Shown piece after piece: positions 26,573 to 35,286 of a stretch of DNA of 64,000 nucleotides. This DNA comes from Streptomonospora mangrovi. GTDB taxonomy: Bacteria; Actinomycetota; Actinomycetes; Streptosporangiales; Streptosporangiaceae. The notes under the pieces were generated by a model. That model ran no database searches. It was given only the letters and a program-made list of their open reading frames with translations, and was not told the origin of the DNA. The position numbers and the translations under genes are program-made. Positions within the stretch are counted from its first letter, which is position 1; each line of letters opens with the position of its first letter. The stretch lies in NCBI RefSeq assembly GCF_027604915.1, contig NZ_JAJAQC010000007.1, positions 62,001 through 126,000 of the forward strand. Reading direction: 5' to 3'.

Positions 26573-27337
26573 ATGGCAAAACGCGCGGACCGACCCGCGG
26601 ACCCCCTGAAACTGATCGGGCTGCTGTGGCGGGAGCAGCCGCCCGCCCCCCGCAGCGGGATCACCACGCGGCAGGTGGTGGCGCTGGCGGTGGACCTGGC
26701 CGACCGCGAGGGCGTCGACGCGGTCACCATCCGCCGGGTGGCCGAGGAGGCCGGGGTGACCGCCATGGCGCTGTACCCGCACATCGGCGGGCGCTCCGAA
26801 CTGCTGGAACTGATGTTCGACCACGTCGCCGGCCAGACCTACGAGCGCGCGCCCGCGCCGGTCGCCGCGCACTGGCGGGAGCGCCTTGAGGCGGTCGCCC
26901 GCGCCAACTGGGCCGCCTGCGTCCGCCACCCCTGGATCACCGACCTGTCCCCCGGCCGGCCCGCCCCCGGCCCCGGCACCTCGGCCAAGTACGAGACCGA
27001 ACTGCGCGCCCTCGATGGCATCGGGCTGAGCGAGGTCGAGATGGACCAGACCCTCACCGCGCTGCTGGCCCTGGTCACGGGGGCGGCGCGGGCGGCGGTC
27101 GCGGCCCACCGGGTGCGCGAGCACAGCCGGACCAGCGACACGGAGTGGTGGCGGGCGATCGAGCCCGCCCTCGCCGCCGCGATGGGCGATTCCGACCGGT
27201 TCCCGGTGGCCGGGCGGGTCAGCCGGGCCGTCGGGGAGTCCACCGGCCGGGCCAACGACGCCGAGGGCGCCTACCGCCTGGGGCTGTCCCTCCTCCTCGA
27301 CGGCCTCGCCGGCGTGGTGGAGGGCCGCCGGGCCTGA
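26573..27337 (+). CDS. TetR-family regulator (TetR_C_1-like)
   Basis: The 254-residue regulator has a helix-turn-helix RQVVALAVDLADREG followed by AVTIRRVAEEAGVTAMALYPHI. The C-terminal domain (WRERLEAVARANWAACVRHPWI, then LDGIGLSEVEMDQTLTALLALV) is of the TetR_C_1 type found with drug-resistance genes. ATG 26573 with ACGGAGG five bases upstream is preferred to GTG 26567. The probable target is the divergent UvrA-like gene. Confidence 0.86.
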   Translation: MAKRADRPADPLKLIGLLWREQPPAPRSGITTRQVVALAVDLADREGVDAVTIRRVAEEAGVTAMALYPHIGGRSELLELMFDHVAGQTYERAPAPVAAHWRERLEAVARANWAACVRHPWITDLSPGRPAPGPGTSAKYETELRALDGIGLSEVEMDQTLTALLALVTGAARAAVAAHRVREHSRTSDTEWWRAIEPALAAAMGDSDRFPVAGRVSRAVGESTGRANDAEGAYRLGLSLLLDGLAGVVEGRRA

Positions 27338-27644
27338 TCCGGGCGCCCCGCGCGGCGGGGGCCGGGCGTGCCGCGCCGGTGTCCGCGCCGGCACGGGGCA
27401 GGGGGTCCACGGGGGCGACGAGGAGGGGTGGCGGCAGTGGGGGTAGCGGCTACGCAGAGCTAGGGTGGCACCATCTCTGAGTGAGTGCTAGATTTCCGAA
27501 AGCACAAACTATTGGAAAGTGCACCGTCCGCATGTCGGACGAACACCGGGATCTTCGTGCCGCCCGGGCGCCGCCGGGCGTCCGCGCGCAGCACCGCCGC
27601 GGGGCGGCACGCCCATCCTCACCGCCACCGACGAAGGACCGCCA
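27338..27644 (+). promoter_or_regulatory. 307-base promoter region of the DoxX gene
   Basis: No gene is visible. An AT-rich island at 27480-27525 contains the inverted pair GTGCT (27485-27489) and AGCAC (27501-27505), and a GAAAG(TG)CAC direct repeat at 27498-27505 and 27515-27524. This looks like a regulator binding site upstream of DoxX. No regulator gene is adjacent, so the binding protein is unknown. Confidence 0.4.
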
Positions 27645-28094
27645 ATGACCACCACCTTGCTCCGTGACCTGGCCCTGCTCGCCGGACGTGTCGCGGTCGG
27701 AGTCGTCTTCATCGCCCACGGCTGGCAGAAGCTCACCGAGTCCGGGCCGGCCGGCACCGCCGCCGGGTTCGCCCAGATGGGTGTCCCGCTGCCCACCGCC
27801 AGCGCCTGGTTCGCCACGTTCGTGGAACTCGTGGGCGGCGCCGCGCTGGTGCTCGGCCTGGCCACGCCGGTGGCCGGGGTGCTCCTGGCGCTCAACATGC
27901 TCGGCGCCTTCGTGCTCGTCCACGCGGGCAACGGGGTGTTCGTCGCCGAGAACGGGTTCGAACTCGTCCTCACCCTGGCGGCGGCCTCGCTCATGCTCGC
28001 CGCCGTGGGCGCCGGGCGCTTCAGCCTCGACCGGCTGGTCGCGCCGCGCCTGCCCGGCCTCGCGCGCCGCGAGACGGCCGGCGCCGCCAACTGA
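27645..28094 (+). CDS. DoxX-family membrane protein
   Basis: The 149-residue protein has four membrane helices in the DoxX pattern: LLAGRVAVGVVFIAHGWQKL, then FVELVGGAALVLGL, VAGVLLALNMLGAFVLVH and LVLTLAAASLML. The HGWQKL motif at the end of helix 1 is diagnostic. Mycobacterial DoxX works with superoxide dismutase in a membrane oxidoreductase complex, but most paralogues have no proven role. ATG 27645 follows GAAGGACC at a normal spacing. Confidence 0.85.
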   Translation: MTTTLLRDLALLAGRVAVGVVFIAHGWQKLTESGPAGTAAGFAQMGVPLPTASAWFATFVELVGGAALVLGLATPVAGVLLALNMLGAFVLVHAGNGVFVAENGFELVLTLAAASLMLAAVGAGRFSLDRLVAPRLPGLARRETAGAAN

Positions 28095-28314
28095 CCCGCG
28101 CCCCGGCCGGGCGGGAGCCGCCCGCCCCGGCCGGGGCTCCCGGCGTGCTTTCGGCGTGCCTCCGACAAGCCGTCGGCGGGGGCGCGGTGCAACTGCCGGA
28201 AGGCCGTCGGCACCGCCCCGGGACGCCTCGGCACGGCCCGGCACGGCCGCCGCGCGGGGCACCGCCCGTCGGCGCCGTCCCGGTTTGTCGGTGGGATGTG
28301 GTTCACTCCTGCCC

Positions 28315-29169
28315 GTGCGACCACACGACCTCAAGACCGGCTTCCACCGGCTCTGCACCACCCACCTGGGCGCGGACCTCGGCCCGCGCGTCGCGGCGCT
28401 GGCCCGCCCCGGCTTCCACCTCGACCCGGTCGGCGACCCCGCCGACTCCTCGGGGCGGTTCCGCTTCGGGGGTCCGGCGCTCCTGGAGCCCGGCACCCCG
28501 TGGCCGGTCGCCGACGGCCTGCCCATGCCGCTGCTCGCGGTCGTGGACACCACCGCGCTCACGCCCTGGCTCGACCTCCCGCTGCCGCCGGGCGCCGGGC
28601 TGCTCAACGTCTTCTACAACGGCTGGGAGGACGGCGTCGCCGACGACGTCCGGGCCGGCCGCCAGGTGCACTTCGAGGCGCCCACCGACTGGCGGGTGGT
28701 GCCCGCCGACCCCGCCGCGGCGGTCGAGACCCCGCCCCCGCCGGGGGGCGTGCTGCTGCCCGCGCGCCCCGTGCGCGCCGCGCCCATGCTCGCCCTGCCC
28801 GACACCTCCCGCACCTTCGGCCGCCCGGTCGAGCACGGCCCCGGCGACACCGAACTGTGGGAGGCGTTCAAGCGGGTCCAGGAGCACATCCCCGACCTCG
28901 CCGACGGCGGCTGCGGCCTCCCGCCGTTCGCCAACATCCCCGCCGACCTCGACGAGGACTCCGACGAATCCGGCCATCGCGCGTTCGGCTGGCCCTGGCC
29001 CATGCAGGGCTGCCCGGTGCCCGACACCGGCCGCGTCCACCTCCTGCAACTCGACACCGACCCCGCCTGGACCTGGGCCGACTGCGGCATGGTGACCTTC
29101 GACATCCCCGCCGAGGCCCTGCGCGCGGGCGACTTCAGCCAGGTCGACTGCGAACTGGAGTCCTGCTGA
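28315..29169 (+). CDS. DUF1963 (YwqG-like) protein
   Basis: The 284-residue cytoplasmic protein resembles the DUF1963/YwqG family: LLEPGTPWPVADGLPMPLLAVVD near the start (in the family, a Gly/Pro-rich strand with WP), then LLNVFYNGWED, and near the end RVHLLQLDTDPAW with an acidic WADCGMVTFDIP segment. The function of the family is unknown. The start is uncertain: GTG 28315 is used, and GTG 28291 in the same frame is possible. Neither has a good ribosome binding site. Confidence 0.65.
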   Translation: MRPHDLKTGFHRLCTTHLGADLGPRVAALARPGFHLDPVGDPADSSGRFRFGGPALLEPGTPWPVADGLPMPLLAVVDTTALTPWLDLPLPPGAGLLNVFYNGWEDGVADDVRAGRQVHFEAPTDWRVVPADPAAAVETPPPPGGVLLPARPVRAAPMLALPDTSRTFGRPVEHGPGDTELWEAFKRVQEHIPDLADGGCGLPPFANIPADLDEDSDESGHRAFGWPWPMQGCPVPDTGRVHLLQLDTDPAWTWADCGMVTFDIPAEALRAGDFSQVDCELESC

Positions 29170-29211
29170 CCCTGCCGGCCCTGCCGCGTCAGCGCCCCCG
29201 GCGCCCGGTGC

Positions 29212-30744
29212 TCAGCGCAGCCCCAGGCGCCGGTAGCGCGTGTGGCGGGCCGCCGTGCGGGCGGCGGGGTCGGCGGTGACCAGCGCCGCCAACTCCTCGC
29301 GCAGCACCCCGCCCAGGCGGCGGCAGAACGCGTCGGGCTCGTCGGCGGCGTCGTCGCGCTCGGGCACCACCCGGTCCACCACCCCGTTGGCGTGCAGGTC
29401 GCGGGAGCGCACCCCCTGGGCGGCGGCGAGTTCGGGTGCGCGGTCCACCGTGCGGTGCACGATCGCGCTGGCGCCCTCGGGCGGCAGCGGCGACAGCCAC
29501 GCGTGCTGGGCGGCGATCACCCGGTCGGCCGGGACCAGCGCGAGCGCGCCGCCGCCGGTGCCCTGGCCCAGCAGCACCGCCAGGGTGGGGGTCTCCAGGG
29601 TCACGAGTTCGGCCAGGCAGCGGGCGATCTGGCCGGCCATGCCGCGCTCCTCGGCGTCCTTGGACAGCGCGGCGCCGGGGGTGTCGATGACGGTGAGCAG
29701 CGGCAGGCGCAGTTCGCGCGCGACGCGCATGCCGCGCCGCGCCTCGCGCAGGGCGGCCGGTCCCAGCGGCCGCTCCATGGACTGGCGCACCCGGTCCTGA
29801 CCGAGCACGACGCAGGGGGCGTCGCCGAAACGGGCCAGGGCCAGCAGCAGCCCGGGGTCGGACTCCCCCTCGCCGGTGCCGTTGAGCGGCACCACGTCCT
29901 CGGCGGCGTGGCGCAGCAGGTTGCGGACGCCGGGCCGGTCGGGTCGGCGGGAGCGGGTGATGGACTCCCAGGCGGGGACGTCGGGCACGGGCTCGTCGTC
30001 GGCGCCGGGCGGCGCCCCGCCGGGCGCCGCGCCCTCGCCGCAGGGCCGGGCCAGCAGGATGTTGAGCGCCCGGTCGGTGATGGCGGGGACGTCGGCGGGC
30101 TCCAGCACGGCGTCGATCAGCCCGTTGCGGTAGAGGTTCTCGGCGGTCTGGACGCCGTCGGGGAAGGGGCGGTCGTACAGCGCCTCGTACACGCGCGGGC
30201 CGAGGAAGCCGATGAGCGCGCCCGGTTCGGCGACGGTGAGGTGGCCCTGGGAGCCCCACGAGGCGAGGACGCCGCCGGTGGTGGGGTGCCGCAGGTAGAC
30301 GAGGTAGGGCAGGCCGGCGCTCTTGTGCGCGGCGATGGCGGCGGAGATCTTCACCATGGACAGAAACGCCAGGGTGCCCTCCTGCATGCGGGTGCCGCCG
30401 GAGGCGGGGGCGGCGATCAGCGGCAGCCCTTCGGCGGTGGCGCGCTCCACCGCGCTGACCAGCCGCTCGGCGGCGGCGATCCCGATCGAGCCGCCCAGGA
30501 ACCGGAACTCGCACACCATGACGGCGACGCGGCGGCCGCGCAGCCGGCCCTCGCCGGTGAGGACCGACTCGTCGCAGCCGCTGCGCTCGCGCGCGGCGGC
30601 GAGTTCGGCGGCGTAGGCGGGGTCGGGGCCGACGTCGACCGGCTCGGTGTCCCAGGAGCGGAAGCTGCCGGGGTCCAGGGTGGCGTCGAGGAGGTCGCGT
30701 GCGCCCAGTCTCCGGCTCCGGCCGTGCTCGCGCGGACTCGCCAC
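29212..30744 (-). CDS. fused AccD-AccA-like acyl-CoA carboxyltransferase
   Basis: The 510-residue protein contains both carboxyltransferase halves. The AccD-like part has GGSIGIAAAERLV and PASGGTRMQEGTLAF, then TGGVLASWGSQGHL (residues about 85-190). The AccA-like part has LPLLTVIDTPGA and GQGTGGGALAL near 370-410. The Cys4 zinc finger of AccD is absent. It should move a carboxyl group between biotin and an acyl-CoA. The biotin carboxylase and carrier are not encoded here. Its promoter has a GntR-type operator identical in 14 bases to that at the malonate-type transporter gene, so the two form a regulon, perhaps for malonate or malonyl-CoA use. Confidence 0.8.
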   Translation of the reverse strand: MASPREHGRSRRLGARDLLDATLDPGSFRSWDTEPVDVGPDPAYAAELAAARERSGCDESVLTGEGRLRGRRVAVMVCEFRFLGGSIGIAAAERLVSAVERATAEGLPLIAAPASGGTRMQEGTLAFLSMVKISAAIAAHKSAGLPYLVYLRHPTTGGVLASWGSQGHLTVAEPGALIGFLGPRVYEALYDRPFPDGVQTAENLYRNGLIDAVLEPADVPAITDRALNILLARPCGEGAAPGGAPPGADDEPVPDVPAWESITRSRRPDRPGVRNLLRHAAEDVVPLNGTGEGESDPGLLLALARFGDAPCVVLGQDRVRQSMERPLGPAALREARRGMRVARELRLPLLTVIDTPGAALSKDAEERGMAGQIARCLAELVTLETPTLAVLLGQGTGGGALALVPADRVIAAQHAWLSPLPPEGASAIVHRTVDRAPELAAAQGVRSRDLHANGVVDRVVPERDDAADEPDAFCRRLGGVLREELAALVTADPAARTAARHTRYRRLGLR

Positions 30745-30776
30745 TGCGGTCTCCTCTCGGGGGGACGGACTCCTAG

Positions 30777-30795
30777 TGGCCTAGCCAATAGGCCA
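30777..30795 (-). promoter_or_regulatory. GntR operator upstream of the carboxyltransferase gene
   Basis: Perfect inverted repeat TGGCCTA-N5-TAGGCCA. The stretch TGGCCTAGCCAATA is repeated exactly at 32468-32481 in the divergent matC/GntR promoter region. This shared element is the best evidence that the GntR protein at 32552 controls both genes. Confidence 0.82.
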
Positions 30796-30885
30796 GTACC
30801 GCCGATGTCAATCCCCCGCGACCGGGCCGTCGCGCGGCGGTCGCGGCCGCCCCGGTCGGAGTGCGGGCGGGCCGCGCCCACGCCG

Positions 30886-30913
30886 GCGGGCCCGGGCCCC
30901 CCCCCGGGCCCGC
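30886..30913 (-). terminator. second hairpin downstream of the transporter gene
   Basis: Arms GCGGGCCCGGG and CCCGGGCCCGC enclose a six-C loop, about 65 bases past the transporter stop codon. Together with the palindrome at 30937-30962 it should end leftward transcription before the carboxyltransferase promoter. Confidence 0.65.
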
Positions 30914-30936
30914 GCCGCAGGGGAGTGAGGGGAACC

Positions 30937-30962
30937 GGCCGGTCCGCGCGCGCGGACCGGCC
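30937..30962 (-). terminator. 26-bp palindrome, terminator of the transporter gene
   Basis: Perfect palindrome with arms GGCCGGTCCGCGC and its complement, beginning 16 bases after the transporter stop. No U-tract, as usual in this genome. Confidence 0.7.
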
Positions 30963-30978
30963 CCGAGGGAGAGTCCGG

Positions 30979-32415
30979 CTACAGCCAGCCGGGCAGCACC
31001 AGCACGCCCCAGGCCAGCAGCGGGCCCACCAGCACCACGATGGCGCTGTAGACCAGGATCTGGCGGTAGAACCGGTCGGGCTCGACGCCGGTGGCGTTGG
31101 CCAGGACCAGCGCGCCGTTGGTGGAGAAGGGGCTGACGTCCACGATCGTGGAGGCCACCGCCAGCGCCGTGATCACCCCGACCGCGCCGATGTCGCCCTG
31201 GAGCAGGAACGGCACCGCCAGCGGGATGGTGGCGCCCAGGATCGCCGCCGAGGAGGCGAACGCCGACACGATGCCGCCGATGTAGCACAGCAGCAGCGCC
31301 ACCAGCAGCGGAGCCGCCAGGCCGGCGGCGCCGTTGCCGACGTACTCGATCGTGCCGGCCTCCTCCATGACGCCGACGAAGGTCAGCATGCCGGTGATGA
31401 GCAGCACGGTGGACCAACTGATCTGGCTGATGGCGCCCTTCTGCGCGGCGGGCGAGAGCAGCGCCAGGACCACGGTCACGGTGATGGCGACGAAGCCGAC
31501 GTCGAGGCCGAAGCCCAGGGCGAGGACGCCCAGCACGATGAGGCCGAGGATGGTGGCGGCCTGGTCGAACCGGAAGCCGCCGGCCGGCCTGTCCCCAGCG
31601 GCGTCGGCGCCCGTGGTCGACGTGGCGTCCTTGGTGGCCGTGGCGGCCGTGGTGGTCGTGGTGGCCGTGGTGGTCGTGCCGGCCGTGGCGTCCTTCGCCT
31701 CGGCGTCGGTGCCGCCGGAGGCGCCGCCGGTCGCGGGGGCGCCCTCCGCCGGCATGCCGCCGCCGGCGCCGCCGCCCACGGCGGCGGTCTCGAAGTCGCG
31801 GGCGTGCACGCCGATCAGGCGGTGCCCGCCCAGCGCCAGGAACAGCACCGCCGAGATGGCGAGGTTGAACAGCAGGCTGCCGAAGAACAGGGTGAGCGGC
31901 GCCAGGGGCAGGTCGCTCTCGGCGACGATGCCGTTGACCGTGACGCCGTAGACGCTGGCCGGCGAGAACCCGCCGCCCTGGGCGCCGTGGACCACCATCA
32001 TGCCCATCAGCAGCGGGCTGATCCGGTACTTGGCCGCGAACCCCAGCGCGATGGGGGCGATGATGGCGACGGCGGCCGGGCTGAGCGCGCCCACCGCCGT
32101 GAGCAGGGCGGTGATGGCGAACATGACCCACGGGATCGCGATCACGTAGCCGCCCACCAGCCGCACGGCGCCGCGCACCAGCAGGTCGACGGTGCCGTTG
32201 TTCTTGGCGATGGCGAACAGGTAGGTGACGCCGACCAGAGTCAGGAACAGGTCGGCGGGGAACCCGGCGAGGATGGTGTCGGTGTCCATCGCCAGGGCGA
32301 GGGTGCCGACCAGGAAGGCGGCCACGAACGCCAGCGCGCCGATGTTGATGGGCAGGAAGGTGGCGATCGCGAACATCGCCACGAGGACGAGGATGGTCAG
32401 GAGTTGGGGAGACAT
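30979..32415 (-). CDS. MatC-type dicarboxylate (malonate) carrier
   Basis: The 478-residue membrane transporter has about twelve helices. Its N-terminal half fits the MatC_N family (ILVLVAMFAIATFLPINIGALAF, then TDTILAGFPADLFLTLVGVTYLF). MatC of Rhizobium carries malonate, and the wider family moves dicarboxylates. The central cytoplasmic loop is unusually long and low in complexity (Gly-rich, then a Thr/Ala-rich run at plus coordinates 31570-31790), and splits the two halves. It is divergent from the GntR gene and shares an operator with the carboxyltransferase gene. Confidence 0.8.
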   Translation of the reverse strand: MSPQLLTILVLVAMFAIATFLPINIGALAFVAAFLVGTLALAMDTDTILAGFPADLFLTLVGVTYLFAIAKNNGTVDLLVRGAVRLVGGYVIAIPWVMFAITALLTAVGALSPAAVAIIAPIALGFAAKYRISPLLMGMMVVHGAQGGGFSPASVYGVTVNGIVAESDLPLAPLTLFFGSLLFNLAISAVLFLALGGHRLIGVHARDFETAAVGGGAGGGMPAEGAPATGGASGGTDAEAKDATAGTTTTATTTTTAATATKDATSTTGADAAGDRPAGGFRFDQAATILGLIVLGVLALGFGLDVGFVAITVTVVLALLSPAAQKGAISQISWSTVLLITGMLTFVGVMEEAGTIEYVGNGAAGLAAPLLVALLLCYIGGIVSAFASSAAILGATIPLAVPFLLQGDIGAVGVITALAVASTIVDVSPFSTNGALVLANATGVEPDRFYRQILVYSAIVVLVGPLLAWGVLVLPGWL

Positions 32416-32467
32416 GGTGGACCGATCAGGGGCGGGGACGAGCTGTGATGCAGCTCATGAGGAACAG

Positions 32468-32486
32468 TGGCCTAGCCAATATGTCA
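32468..32486. promoter_or_regulatory. GntR operator in the matC/gntR divergent promoter region
   Basis: TGGCCTA-GCCAA-TATGTCA: the left arm and spacer match the site at 30777-30795 exactly, while the right arm is imperfect. It lies 53 bases before the transporter start and 66 bases before the GntR start, so repression of both directions is possible. Confidence 0.75.
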
Positions 32487-32551
32487 GCTATCCTCCTGTC
32501 AAGGCCCTTGCATGATCCACCCCCTTGTCGCCGGGACCTCCCGGAGGAACC

Positions 32552-33250
32552 ATGAGGCCCAAACCGCCGCGCCCGCGCCCGCTCGCGCGCCCCCGGCTCT
32601 ACGAGCAACTCGTAGAGCGACTGTGCGAATACATCCGCGAAGCCGAACTCGGACCGGGCGACAAACTACCCCCCGAACGCGAGTTCGCCGCCGCCCTGGG
32701 GGTGAGTCGGGTGTCGCTGGGCCAGGCGCTGGTGGCGCTGGAGGTCCAGGGCATCATCGACGTCCGCCACGGCGACGGCGCCGTGGTGCGCTACAGCCCC
32801 TCCGACGACCAGGTGCTGCGGGTCCTGCGCGACCGCGACAACCGCCGCGCCGAGATCATCGAGGCGCGTCAGGCGCTTGAGGTCAAACTCGCCGAGTTGG
32901 CCGCCCGCCGCCGGAGCAGGGCCGACATCGAGGAGATCGACGCCGCCCTGGCGCAGATGCGCCGCGAGATCGACTCCGGCGAACGCGGCACCGAGGGCGA
33001 CGAGCGCTTCCACGCCGCCATCATGCGGGCCGCCCGCTCAGGGCTGCTGGCGCGGATGATGGACGAGATCGCCCCGATGATCTTGCAGACCCGGATGGAG
33101 TCGCTGTCGCAGCCCGGCCGCCCGCCCGCGTCCCTGGCCGGGCACGAGCGCATCGCCGACGCCATCCGCGCGGGCGACGCGAAGGCGGCGGGCGAGGCCA
33201 TGCGCGACCACCTGGAGATGGTCTCCGACGTCGCGCCTGTGGACGAATGA
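32552..33250 (+). CDS. GntR-family (FadR subfamily) regulator
   Basis: The 232-residue regulator has a winged helix (RLYEQLVERLCEYIREAELGPGDKLPPEREFAAALGVSRVSLGQAL in pieces) and an FCD effector domain with metal-binding type residues (ARQALEVKLAELAARR, DERFHAAIMRAARS, GHERIADAI). FadR/FCD proteins bind carboxylic acids, which fits a malonate-like ligand. ATG 32552 follows GGAGGAACC and is preferred to the frame start at 32525. Its likely targets are the operators at 32468 and 30777. Confidence 0.88.
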   Translation: MRPKPPRPRPLARPRLYEQLVERLCEYIREAELGPGDKLPPEREFAAALGVSRVSLGQALVALEVQGIIDVRHGDGAVVRYSPSDDQVLRVLRDRDNRRAEIIEARQALEVKLAELAARRRSRADIEEIDAALAQMRREIDSGERGTEGDERFHAAIMRAARSGLLARMMDEIAPMILQTRMESLSQPGRPPASLAGHERIADAIRAGDAKAAGEAMRDHLEMVSDVAPVDE

Positions 33251-33352
33251 GTCCCCGGTCCGCCGTGTGCGCCGCACGGGTGCCGTGACCCGGCGTCACC
33301 TAGACTGGTGGGACCAGGCACTTTTTGCTTCCCGCGCTCCTTGGGAGGAGCA

Positions 33353-33586
33353 ATGGCGAAGAACAGTGAGACGTTCGGCAAGGGCGACAAGGTCACCTGG
33401 AAGAGCCACGGCAGCCGGGCCGTCGGCCGGGTCGAGGAGGAGATCACCTCCCGCACCGAGGCCGCCGGGCGCACGGTGGACGCTTCGCCGGACGACCCGC
33501 AGTACCGCGTGCGCAGCGAGAAGTCCGGCCGGGAGGCGGTCCACCGCCCCGAGGCCCTGCGCGAGGAGGGGTCCGACGATGCCTGA
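33353..33586 (+). CDS. DUF2945 (Hva1/TUDOR-like) small protein
   Basis: The 77-residue protein matches the DUF2945/Hva1-TUDOR family: FGKGDKVTWKSHGSRAVGRV, a central acidic stretch, then PQYRVRSEKSGREAVHRPEAL. The fold is a small beta barrel with unknown ligand. ATG 33353 follows GGGAGGAG. A -10-like TAGACT lies at 33301-33306. The gene overlaps the DUF3140 gene by eight bases, so the two are translated together. Confidence 0.85.
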   Translation: MAKNSETFGKGDKVTWKSHGSRAVGRVEEEITSRTEAAGRTVDASPDDPQYRVRSEKSGREAVHRPEALREEGSDDA

Positions 33587-33923
33587 CCGGCGAAGCGGCG
33601 ACGAAGACGCCGTCACGGAGTTCGGCAGGCTGGTCAACCTCACCCCGAAGCAACTGGAGGACTGGCTGGCCACCGAGGAGTCCCGGGCCGCCGGGGAGCA
33701 CAAGGACGGCGGCGAGAGCACCGGCCACGCCTCGGGCCGCCGCATCGTCTCCCTGCTGCGGACCTCCACCGCCGACCTCGGCGACGACGACCTCGCCCAC
33801 ATGCGCAAGGTCACCGGCTACATCAAACGCCACCTGGCGCAGCGGCCGGCCGGCGACATCACCGACAGCACCTGGCGTCGGTCCCTGATGAACTGGGGCC
33901 ACGACCCGCTCAAGGACTCCTGA
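33579..33923 (+). CDS. DUF3140 protein
   Basis: The 114-residue protein matches the DUF3140 family: FGRLVNLTPKQLEDWLATEES, GRRIVSLL, DDDLAHMRKVTGYIKRHLAQRP and WRRSLMNWGHDPLK. The start overlaps the DUF2945 gene. The same gene pair is widespread in bacteria and fungi with unknown function; a helical DNA- or protein-binding role is only a guess. Confidence 0.85.
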   Translation: MPDRRSGDEDAVTEFGRLVNLTPKQLEDWLATEESRAAGEHKDGGESTGHASGRRIVSLLRTSTADLGDDDLAHMRKVTGYIKRHLAQRPAGDITDSTWRRSLMNWGHDPLKDS

Positions 33924-34104
33924 CCGCCTTCAGCCGGCCGCGCACCGAACCGCCACGGCACGCTCACCCCGCGCCGGCTGCGGCCGACGCCGAGTCGGCC
34001 TGCCCGCGACGCGGACGAGCGGAGCGGGACCGGACGACGCGACGGACGCGCGCGACCGCCCGGCTTTCCGGGTGGCGGGCGTCGCCTCCTCGCGCGCGCC
34101 CGTC

Positions 34105-34917
34105 CTACCGGCCGCCCGGCCCGTGGACGTGCAGGGTCCCGTGCTGGGTGGCGTAGACGGCGCCGTTCCCGGTGGCCGTGTTGACCATCGTGGAGTGCCC
34201 GCCGGGCTGCCCGCCGGCGGGTTCGTGGCCGCCGGAGGGCACGGCTCCGCCGCCGGACTCGGGACCGCCGGCGGCCTCCGGCCCGGCCTCCGGAGACCGG
34301 TGCGGTGGCCGCCCGGCGGCGGCCGAGTCCGGCGCCAGGTGCAGCCACGCCTCGGCCGTGTACTCCTTGGCGGCGCACGTCACCTGGTGGAAGTCGCCGG
34401 GGTCGATGCCCGGGTAGCCGTGGGGCACCGTCTCCTCGTAGAAGTGCCGCGACATCAGCAGGGCCAGGGACACGCTGTCGGGCGCATCGGCCAGCGCGCC
34501 CTTGAGGACGGGGGCGTCGAGGAGGCGGGCGAGCACCTCCAGCGGGCCGCCCGTCACCGTCGCCCCCTGGCCGTGCCCATCGGGGACGTCGACCTCGCCG
34601 GCGTGCAGGGCGGCCCGGACCCGCACGGCCGTTCGCGGCGCGGCGCGGCGGTTGTGGGCGCGCAGGCGCGCCGCCAGTTCGGGGACCAGCGGGTGGACGA
34701 GCGCGGCCTTGGGCAGCCCCGTTGGGGCGACCACCCGCAGGCCGTCGCCGAGGTCGTCGTGGAGGCAGGCCGCCCAGTCGATCCCGCTGCGCGCGACCGC
34801 CGCCCGCAGCGCCTCGGCCAGCACCGCGCGGATCTCGCGCAGCGCGACGTTGCCGCGCCCGGCGGAGCGTTCGATGTCGACCGCCAGCAGCGCACGGTAC
34901 TGCACGGAATCCGCCAT
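34105..34917 (-). CDS. class III nucleotidyl cyclase-like protein with C-terminal signalling motif (module 1)
   Basis: The 270-residue protein begins with a cyclase-like domain: first metal-type Asp14 in LAVDIERS, second Asp58 in DDLGDGLRVV, then VRVRAALHAGEVD and LEVLARLLDAP. In the last, the canonical Asn of VNxAARL is replaced by Glu while the Arg is kept. Catalysis is therefore uncertain. A Gly/Pro-rich linker (about 200-245) leads to GAVYATQHGTLHVHG at 252-266, a short beta-prone motif nearly repeated in the 38650 and 38953 products. It is divergent from the Crp gene at 35287. A product cyclic nucleotide could act on that regulator. Confidence 0.68.
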   Translation of the reverse strand: MADSVQYRALLAVDIERSAGRGNVALREIRAVLAEALRAAVARSGIDWAACLHDDLGDGLRVVAPTGLPKAALVHPLVPELAARLRAHNRRAAPRTAVRVRAALHAGEVDVPDGHGQGATVTGGPLEVLARLLDAPVLKGALADAPDSVSLALLMSRHFYEETVPHGYPGIDPGDFHQVTCAAKEYTAEAWLHLAPDSAAAGRPPHRSPEAGPEAAGGPESGGGAVPSGGHEPAGGQPGGHSTMVNTATGNGAVYATQHGTLHVHGPGGR

Positions 34918-35286
34918 TCGCCGCCTCCTTCACTCCGCCGTCACTCACCATGCCGTCATCACGCGGTCCGCAATCGGGAACGCATATCGGCGGCGTCGCC
35001 GCCTCCCGCATCCACCATGGCACGCCCGCGGCGCCAAGACGCGAAAGCGGAGGGGAACGAATGGTGCTGAACTCCCGCACCGAACCGGCGGCACCTTTTT
35101 GACCGGGACTTTCGCGGAAGAACGGCCGCTCCCCCACCGGCGGTGCGACCGAATTCGGTCAGCCGCACCGTAGGGGACCGGTCGGTGCCGTAGCGTCGGA
35201 ACACCGTTGGGGGCCGGGCGAATCGGCCGCCGGAACGGATCGCCGCCGCCACTGCCGGGACGACGTCGGGGAGGGAGGCCGAGTAG
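34918..35286. promoter_or_regulatory. divergent promoter region with nested palindromes
   Basis: No gene is visible in these 369 bases between the cyclase-like and Crp genes. At 35147-35160 lies the perfect palindrome GACCGAATTCGGTC, enclosed by arms CGGTGCG (35141-35147) and CGCACCG (35164-35170). This is the best candidate for a Crp or other regulator site here. A TTTTTG stretch near 35095 and other AT-rich patches suggest a promoter. Confidence 0.5.

Noticed and set aside
27338-27644. A small gene in the gap before DoxX
   Set aside because: The frames open there are shadow-like and there is no ribosome binding site; the AT-rich island fits a promoter instead.
29242-32448. Plus-strand frame of 1068 codons across the carboxyltransferase and transporter genes
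   Set aside because: It crosses two genes and their terminators on the other strand and has no recognisable domain.
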